Shown one piece after another: positions 58,870-64,000 of a DNA stretch of 64,000 nt (positions are counted from its first letter, which is position 1; every line of letters begins with the position of its first letter). Origin of the DNA: Selaginella moellendorffii (Eukaryota; Streptophyta; Lycopodiopsida; Selaginellales; Selaginellaceae); the NCBI RefSeq assembly GCF_000143415.4, contig NW_003314273.1, positions 698,222 to 762,221 on the forward strand. The letters run 5' to 3'. The translations under genes were made by a program, and so were the position numbers. The notes beneath the pieces were generated by a model. That model was not told the DNA's origin and ran no database searches. It worked only from the letters and a program-made list of their open reading frames with translations.

Positions 58870-60537
58870 AGTGTGGATCGCGATCGAGCGGAAATGTAAA
58901 TAGGATGAATCCATCATTCCGGGGACTTTTTTTTGATTAGTTGGAGACAGCGCACACGAGGGTCGCGATCGTGTTGTCAAAGTGAATAACACTTGGTTTG
59001 GTTGTTTAATCACAGCCAACCAAGCCGGCAATTTGCAATCTTCACGTAACCCTTGTCACGCTCCAGCCAGACTTGACTATAAGATGCGAAAGGTTTTGTT
59101 TGATTTTGTCACGTATATTATTGCCAGCGGGCAATGTGACAATCTCTACGTAACTCTCTGTCACGCCCCTCCTCGAGGAAATCCTGCGCTTGTGAGCTGC
59201 TAGGATTTGTCCTCTTGGTTCTCTTCCTGAAACCCTGAGATTTTAACATACCAGATCGAATTTCCTATCAGTGCCTGGATCACAGCTGGTGCGCAGATCA
59301 GTGCCACGAAGTGCCTATCAGACTTTTTGTCGCCAAATCCCCGGGCCGCCAGGAGCAAGTTGAGGATGTGTAGTGGATGCGGTCATGGATCAAGAACCTT
59401 TACAAGATAACTTCGCGACCACAATCGATCGAAAGAGGATCAAAAGACAATGCACCGTTACATTTGCCGTGCAGATTTTTGGCGTTTGCCCTAATTCCTT
59501 AGCACCACCGCAGCCTACAAAGCGACAGGCAGCGCATGCGCGCGCGCTTGTAGCAAAAATTATGTTCGCCGATAGCTATCCACGAAAAGCTGTTGGCCCC
59601 CCCTTTTTTCCTCTGGAGATTGGATGGGCGAATCTAACTATCAAAACGATAAGGTTGCCCGTGCTAAGCGCGCAAAAAAGAAAAAAAAATAAAAAAATAT
59701 ACATCTCTCCAACGTTTCCATAGCGCCGACAAATTCATCCAACTCCCACGTGTCGAGAAATCCCTCTCCAGGCACCAAATACGTTGCACTCTACGAAGCT
59801 TCTCCCAATATGCACCGTCTTTACCCCGAAACAAGGCTCCATTCTCCTCCCTCCAGAAAACGATTAAAATATATGGTGTACGGTACGAGCCCCAAGCTAA
59901 TGGGCCATGCGGTCACAAACTCCCGCCTTCCGTGCTCCGCCGACACCCAAAGATCCAAAACACGGCTTGGCTGCCCGCCACGTGGCGAGCGGCAATTGTC
60001 GGCGCTACGGTGGCTTTGTAGAGTCCCTGTCCATATGGTTCTTGTGTACCTACAAAAAGAGAGGTAGCTCGGGATGGCCTATCGCTCTCTGCCACGCGGA
60101 CCGCCGCTGGCCACGGTGGACGATGCCTGGTTACGTAACCGGCGTAACCGGTGTGTGTGGATGCTTAAATCTTTCGGTCTCGCATTCTCTTTCTAGGGTT
60201 CTTGAGCGTCCTTTGCTTTGGCGGAGTTTTTTTTCTGCCAGAGCACTGGGCTGCAAAGTCGGTGTGTGTGGAGGCGGCAGAAAAAAAAGAGAGAAAAAAT
60301 TGGACTGCGCACCAGCTGTGATCCAGTGCTCCCGCCTCTCTGCTTTGAGTGTCATCCACGGCGCCTACTTTCTCTTCTCCAAAATCTCCCCCCTCCTAGC
60401 ATCGATCGAGCAATCCATGTAGCTGTTCCATTGCGCCATCGATCCCTCGATCGATAATCTCTCGATTCTCATTGAAATATCTCAAGAACAAGAGGGAAAA
60501 TTCAAGGATTGTGCGCGACTTCCAAGCGATTCCAGGG
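58870..60537. other. Intergenic, no gene seen
   Basis: Contains the 3' UTR of the ERF gene and the promoter/5' UTR of the F-box gene. Reading frames at 59373-59723 and 59907-60422 lack domains and ATG-supported, coding-like structure. A palindromic 'ggttacgtaaccggcgtaac' stretch lies near 60129. Confidence 0.55.
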
Positions 60538-61647
60538 ATGGAGAACAAGAAGCCACTTCTCCCCCCCAACAAATGGCTCCATCTTCCATTGGAGCTCCAC
60601 GAGAAGATCTTCGCGCTCCTCCCAATCGCCGCAATCACTCGCTGCCGCGCCGTGTGCCACACCTGGCGATCGATCCTCCTCTCCCCGCCCTTCCTCCAGC
60701 ACTGGGCGCGCATCGCCGCCCCAATCCCCTGGTTCCTCATGTTCCGCGACCACAAATTCCGTGCCTACAGCCCCGCCCTGGGCACCTGGCACGACATCCC
60801 GGCCGTCAATCCCTCCGACCACGCCTTAGATCTGACGTGCATTGTCGCCTCCGCGGGAGGCCTCTTGTTCTTGAGCTCCCAGAAGAAGAAGAAGGGCTCG
60901 CCTCCACTCCTCCTCGTTTGCAATCCCCTCACAAAATCGTGCCGCATCCTCCCGGGCCTCTCCCGGATCACGCTCATTTACGTGATGGGGATGATGGAAT
61001 CGGGCTGGAACTCGTACAAGATCCTCGTCGCCGGGGTTGCGAGCTCCTCCTCGCAGGAGCTCATCACCGAGATCTACGACTCTGCCAGCGGCGGGTGGGA
61101 GTGCCAATCCTCGGCGCGGCTGGACGCTTTCCAGGATTTCTCCGGGATGCGCGCGGTCTGGAGCGATGGCTTCTTCTACTGCCTCTCAGTGCCGCCTTAC
61201 AAGCTCGTCGCCTACGACATGGGCAAGCGATCCTGGATCACGCTCGATCACGCGCAGCAGCTACCGGCGCTGGCCATCCCCAACCTCGCCAGTGCCTCGC
61301 TGCTCGTGTGCCGCGGCCGATTGGTCATGGCCGCCAAGATCACCGGCGCCGCGGCTAGCAAGAGGGTCCGGATCTGGGAATTCGACGCGCAATCGTGCCA
61401 CTGGAAGGACGCCACCGCCAACAGCGATCCCGTCCTCCAGGAATTCTGCAAGTGCGTGTCCTATTTCATGGCGCTCCAGCGGCCGCGCGGCCTGGATTCC
61501 GTGTGCTTCAATAGCTGGTGCCGGTGGAGGACGCTCATGTACGATGTGTCGCAAAAGAAGTGGCACTGGCTGCCCGAGCACTGCGGGAGATTCAAGGACA
61601 TGCTCAGCGGGCTCACTTACGAGCCCACATTCTTGGCCAGAGCTTGA
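60538..61647 (+). CDS. F-box protein with kelch-like C-terminal part
   Basis: One exon, 369 residues; the ATG at 60538 (GGGATGGAG) starts MENKKPLLPPNKW. Residues about 13-58 form an F-box (LPLELHEKIFALLPIAAITR, then CRAVCHTWRSILLSPPFLQ). After that come repeated units with NPLTKSCRILPGL, EIYDSASGGWE, LVAYDMGKRSW, RIWEFDAQSCHWKD and MYDVSQKKWHWLPEH, the layout of plant F-box/kelch proteins. Such proteins are substrate receptors of SCF ubiquitin ligases; the target is unknown. No intron needed. Confidence 0.88.
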   Translation: MENKKPLLPPNKWLHLPLELHEKIFALLPIAAITRCRAVCHTWRSILLSPPFLQHWARIAAPIPWFLMFRDHKFRAYSPALGTWHDIPAVNPSDHALDLTCIVASAGGLLFLSSQKKKKGSPPLLLVCNPLTKSCRILPGLSRITLIYVMGMMESGWNSYKILVAGVASSSSQELITEIYDSASGGWECQSSARLDAFQDFSGMRAVWSDGFFYCLSVPPYKLVAYDMGKRSWITLDHAQQLPALAIPNLASASLLVCRGRLVMAAKITGAAASKRVRIWEFDAQSCHWKDATANSDPVLQEFCKCVSYFMALQRPRGLDSVCFNSWCRWRTLMYDVSQKKWHWLPEHCGRFKDMLSGLTYEPTFLARA

Positions 61648-62060
61648 CGAAGAACCCTAACATCACGCAAGAGCCCTAATTACGTCCACGTGGCTGATCA
61701 AGGAAGAGCCAAGTGTTGGTATTTTTTAATCGAGGATCGCTTCAAAGGAAAAACTGTCAATAGTTTCTGCGATTCGACACTTTTACAATATAGCTATTTT
61801 TCACCGAAAGTTTTCACCGAAAGTACATCTATACTGAAGAACAGTGCTTGCTTCCGTATCTTTTTTCTTTCTTGGTTCATCCATAGTACATGAACGTCGA
61901 GCCTCTGGATCGACGCATATAAATTCCTGTCAAGTTGGATGGTGGAAAGCTGCAAGACAACCAAGGCAAGAGGAGCTTGATCTAGCAAAACAAGACAAAA
62001 GGGAATTTAAAAAGCTGAAAGCACTCACTTGGGAGATCCGTGAAATCCCACTTTAGTTCG
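61648..62060. other. Convergent intergenic spacer
   Basis: 3' regions of the F-box gene (plus) and CXIP4 (minus). No gene seen. Confidence 0.6.
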
Positions 62061-62858
62061 TCAATCGCTAGCCTCGGGCGATCTCCTCGACTTGGATGAT
62101 CGCTCCTTCTTTCGCGAGTGGTCCTTGCGGCTCCTCTTGCTCGACGACGATGACGATTTCTTGCTGCGGTGATGGCGCTTCCTCCGGGAGCTCTCGTCGT
62201 CATCAGTCGACGAGTAGTCCCTCCGGCTCCTCTTGGAACTGGATTTCCTGCTCTTGCTGCGATGGCTATGGTGTCTCTTGCGCTTCCTATCACCCTCCGA
62301 ATCGTCACTGCTCAAGCTATCGTCCTTCTCCGAGGAGTAGCGCTTCTTCTTCCGGGACGAGGACGACATCTTCTTCGCGATCGCCCTCTCCATCTCCGAA
62401 TCCACATCACTGTCCGAGTCGCTATCGTCGTCGGAGTCACTGCCCTTGTCGGAGTCGGTCCCCGGATGAGTCTCTTCGCGCTTTCCGCCCTTGGTGTTGC
62501 CCTCCACCGCCACGGCCCCATTGCCCACGTCCTCCTTGGCCACCGCGAGGAAATTCCTACACTGGAATGGTAGATGCCCAACTCGCTTGCATCGCCGGCA
62601 GGCGCCGCGGGGCTCGTCGCTGCTGGAAACCTGACCGCTCTGGATCTTCGCAAGCGCCAGCAATCCCTGGAAGCTATCGTAGGCATTCTCTCCTGCCGGC
62701 ACCGGCGCCGCCCTCTCCCCGCCAGAGGGGTCCTTGCGATCCGGGGCGTAGGGATCATACCCGATTGCGCTCTGCCAAATCCCGTGAGTCTGTAGCGCCG
62801 CGCTGCTGTGCACGCGATTGTTGGCGGGCATGCGAACTCGCCCCGCGGTGGCCGGCAT
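62061..62858 (-). CDS. CXIP4: CXIP4-like zinc-knuckle, RS-rich protein
   Basis: One exon, 265 residues. The N-terminus MPATAGRVRMPANNRVHSSA followed by GIWQSAIGYDPYAP is the hallmark of plant CAX-interacting protein 4. A CCHC knuckle has C87, C90, H95 and C100 (CRRCKRVGHLPFQC). The rest is Asp/Ser- then Arg/Ser/Lys-rich (RS-like), typical of nuclear RNA-binding or splicing-associated proteins. It shares a 99-bp divergent promoter with the VMA21-like gene. The molecular role of the family is poorly defined: named for activating a vacuolar cation exchanger, but the sequence looks nuclear. Confidence 0.92.
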   Translation of the reverse strand: MPATAGRVRMPANNRVHSSAALQTHGIWQSAIGYDPYAPDRKDPSGGERAAPVPAGENAYDSFQGLLALAKIQSGQVSSSDEPRGACRRCKRVGHLPFQCRNFLAVAKEDVGNGAVAVEGNTKGGKREETHPGTDSDKGSDSDDDSDSDSDVDSEMERAIAKKMSSSSRKKKRYSSEKDDSLSSDDSEGDRKRKRHHSHRSKSRKSSSKRSRRDYSSTDDDESSRRKRHHRSKKSSSSSSKRSRKDHSRKKERSSKSRRSPEASD

Positions 62859-62957
62859 CTTGATCCGCTCTTCCTTCGCTCCGCAACAAACCCTAGCAAA
62901 GGAAATGAAAAGAATATGCTTTAGGGTTCTTCGTTTAGGGTTCTTCGCCTTGTTTTA
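62859..62957. promoter_or_regulatory. 99-bp bidirectional promoter with telo-boxes
   Basis: Only 99 bp separate the start codons of CXIP4 and the VMA21-like gene. Two 'tttagggttcttcg' copies (about 62920 and 62933) give AAACCCTA telo-boxes on the minus strand, and 'aaaccctag' at about 62888 gives another on the plus strand. Confidence 0.65.
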
Positions 62958-63301
62958 ATGGCGCTCGTGAAATTCGCTATCGCGTCGGTGTTCATGTGGA
63001 CGGCGCCGCTGCTCATTCTCCAGGCTTACAAGCGCGATCTCCTCCCAGGTATGGCGAGATCGATTCATTTTCTAAGAGATTGGCTCCAGGATTTTCCAGT
63101 CTTTCACCGGAAGTGCAAACCATCGTTTGTGGATTACTGGCGGTTGTCTCCGTCAATGTCGTGATTGCCTTCTACATTCTATCGGCCATGCGAGAGCCTC
63201 CGACGAGCGCGGAGCCAAAGCCCGATCCAGAGTTTGTTTCTCGAGCTAGAGCCAGCGTCGAGGCTCTCCAATCAAGCCCAGAGATCAAGAAGAGCGAGTA
63301 A
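62958..63301 (+). CDS. VMA21-like V-ATPase assembly protein
   Basis: Two exons, 62958-63048 and 63090-63301, 100 residues. The first transmembrane segment lies in VKFAIASVFMWTAPLLIL, the second in TIVCGLLAVVSVNVVIAFYI, with a short loop (AYKRDLLPG) and a charged cytosolic tail. Size, two membrane spans and the FxxWxAP / SVNxVIAFYI motifs match VMA21, which helps assemble the V-ATPase V0 sector in the ER. The intron is only 41 nt; without splicing the frame is lost at once, so splicing is required. Confidence 0.85.
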
Positions 63302-63361
63302 CAAAAAATTGGTATCGATTGATTCGCCCTCTTTCCTTTCTCTTTCGTTTTTTCTTTTCTT

Positions 63362-64000
63362 TCATTTGGTCAGCTGGACGACAATAACATAGAATTCTCC
63401 ATCTGGGACGACTACAATCTCGTGAACCTTGGTACGTACTCTCAAAAGCCTCACTTGATCCTGGAGCTAAGAAGTAAAAGATTTTGATGGCAGTAAATCG
63501 GAGCTAGAAAATCTGCGAACCTTGGATTCGATGTCGTGGATCAAATCTTTGGCTTTGGTCGCGAGTGGAACCATGTACGAGGAATACTGGTAACAAAAGT
63601 TTTACATGATTGGAGCGATCAAAGGTGTGTTTTTCTTTTCCATTTTCCAGACATTACCCGAGCAGTGGTTTGATCGTCCATCGTGCTCGTGATAGGAATT
63701 CCAAGGCTGTCTGTGACGATCGTTCCGAGAATTCCTGTGGAGAAAAGATCAAAGTCAGCCAGTGGAGCTCTTGATCTTCCAAAGATCTTGGAGGAACCAA
63801 CCTCTGTGCGACGAGATCTTCTTCACGGTCTCCTCGACGTGATACTGCGAGCGCGCGAGCGAGCATTAAGCTTCTCCTCGCGGCAATTCTATAGGGGCAA
63901 GAGAAACAAACACCTTGGCCTGCGAGAATTCGTGGGGCTCCTTCTTCTTCACCTCCACGATCACGGGAGCTTTCTCCTCCTCCTCCTCAGCTGGGGCTTC
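63362..64000 (-). CDS. Roadblock/LC7 dynein light chain (5' end outside window)
   Basis: Minus strand, at least five exons visible, stop at 63364-63362. Successive exons read an acidic stretch EAPAEEEEEKAPVIVEVKKK, then YHVEETVKKISSHR, GILGTIVTDSLGIPITSTMD, YSSYMVPLATKAKDLIHDIE, LQDQVRLLRVRTK and VHEIVVVPDGEFYVIVVQ. This is the LC7/roadblock fold in order, including the IP-x-T-T and RTK-HEI-V-PD blocks. LC7 dimers sit on dynein intermediate chains; in land plants dynein subunits are kept only where sperm are flagellated. The N-terminal acidic extension is longer than in animal LC7. The start lies beyond 64000. Confidence 0.88.

Noticed and set aside
58041-58940. Plus-strand frame of 299 residues overlapping the ERF gene
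   Set aside because: Out-of-frame shadow of the AP2 gene; the AP2 domain lies in the other frame.
60472-60537. Upstream extension of the F-box frame
   Set aside because: Starts with TTG; the ATG at 60538 has good context and precedes the F-box.
60573-61660. Two plus-strand frames inside the F-box gene
   Set aside because: Alternative frames of the GC-rich exon; the F-box and kelch-like motifs are only in the 60538 frame.
62096-62863. Plus-strand frame of 255 residues
   Set aside because: Ser/Cys/Pro-rich antisense shadow of CXIP4.

Overview
The window looks like nuclear DNA of a vascular plant near the base of the land plants, most probably a lycophyte such as Selaginella. Three things point there. 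Introns are very short, mostly 41 to about 100 nt. The plant gene set is unmistakable (AP2/ERF factor, germin-like protein, thaumatin-like protein, plant-type two-LIM protein, CXIP4, the At1g18270-type fusion enzyme). A roadblock/LC7 dynein light chain is also present, which fits an organism with swimming sperm. The species is an inference. Two runs of 100 N (6623-6722, 21590-21689) are assembly gaps.

Layout. 1-5750 is degenerate LTR-retrotransposon sequence with a (CTCGGA)n block, then gene-free AT-rich DNA. 5757-12660 is a compact gene block: a DUF1853 homologue interrupted by a gap, a two-LIM protein, a germin-like protein, a CDK-like kinase with a one-base frameshift, and a thaumatin-like protein on the minus strand. 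12740-46760 is a repeat-rich accessory region. It holds two nearly identical copies, 12105 bp apart, of a P-loop NTPase / nuclease-like / PHD-finger gene that I assign to the Crinkler-RHS (CR) class. It also holds two inverted copies of a mobile unit with gag-like and retropepsin-like reading frames, a decayed Ty3/gypsy element, nested and solo LTRs, an AT-rich repeat in several copies, four decayed germin copies or fragments, decayed DUF1853 fragments, a 55-bp-arm hairpin and about 1 kb of TA/TATG microsatellite.

47088-64000 is ordinary dense euchromatin. It contains a small unknown gene, RIO1 kinase, a GPI-type lipid-transfer protein, a roughly 6.5-kb gene fusing two hydroxyisobutyrate-dehydrogenase-like units with a DUF1537 kinase and a class II aldolase, an ERF beginning Met-Cys, an F-box protein, CXIP4 and a VMA21-like protein sharing a ~100-bp bidirectional promoter, and the 3' part of a roadblock light chain gene.

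The left block and the accessory region are linked by duplication. Pieces of the LIM 3' end, germin gene, DUF1853 gene and thaumatin promoter recur as broken copies between 14 and 46 kb, so the accessory region grew by local duplication mixed with retroelement insertion. The most striking element is the duplicated CR gene next to its mobile unit.
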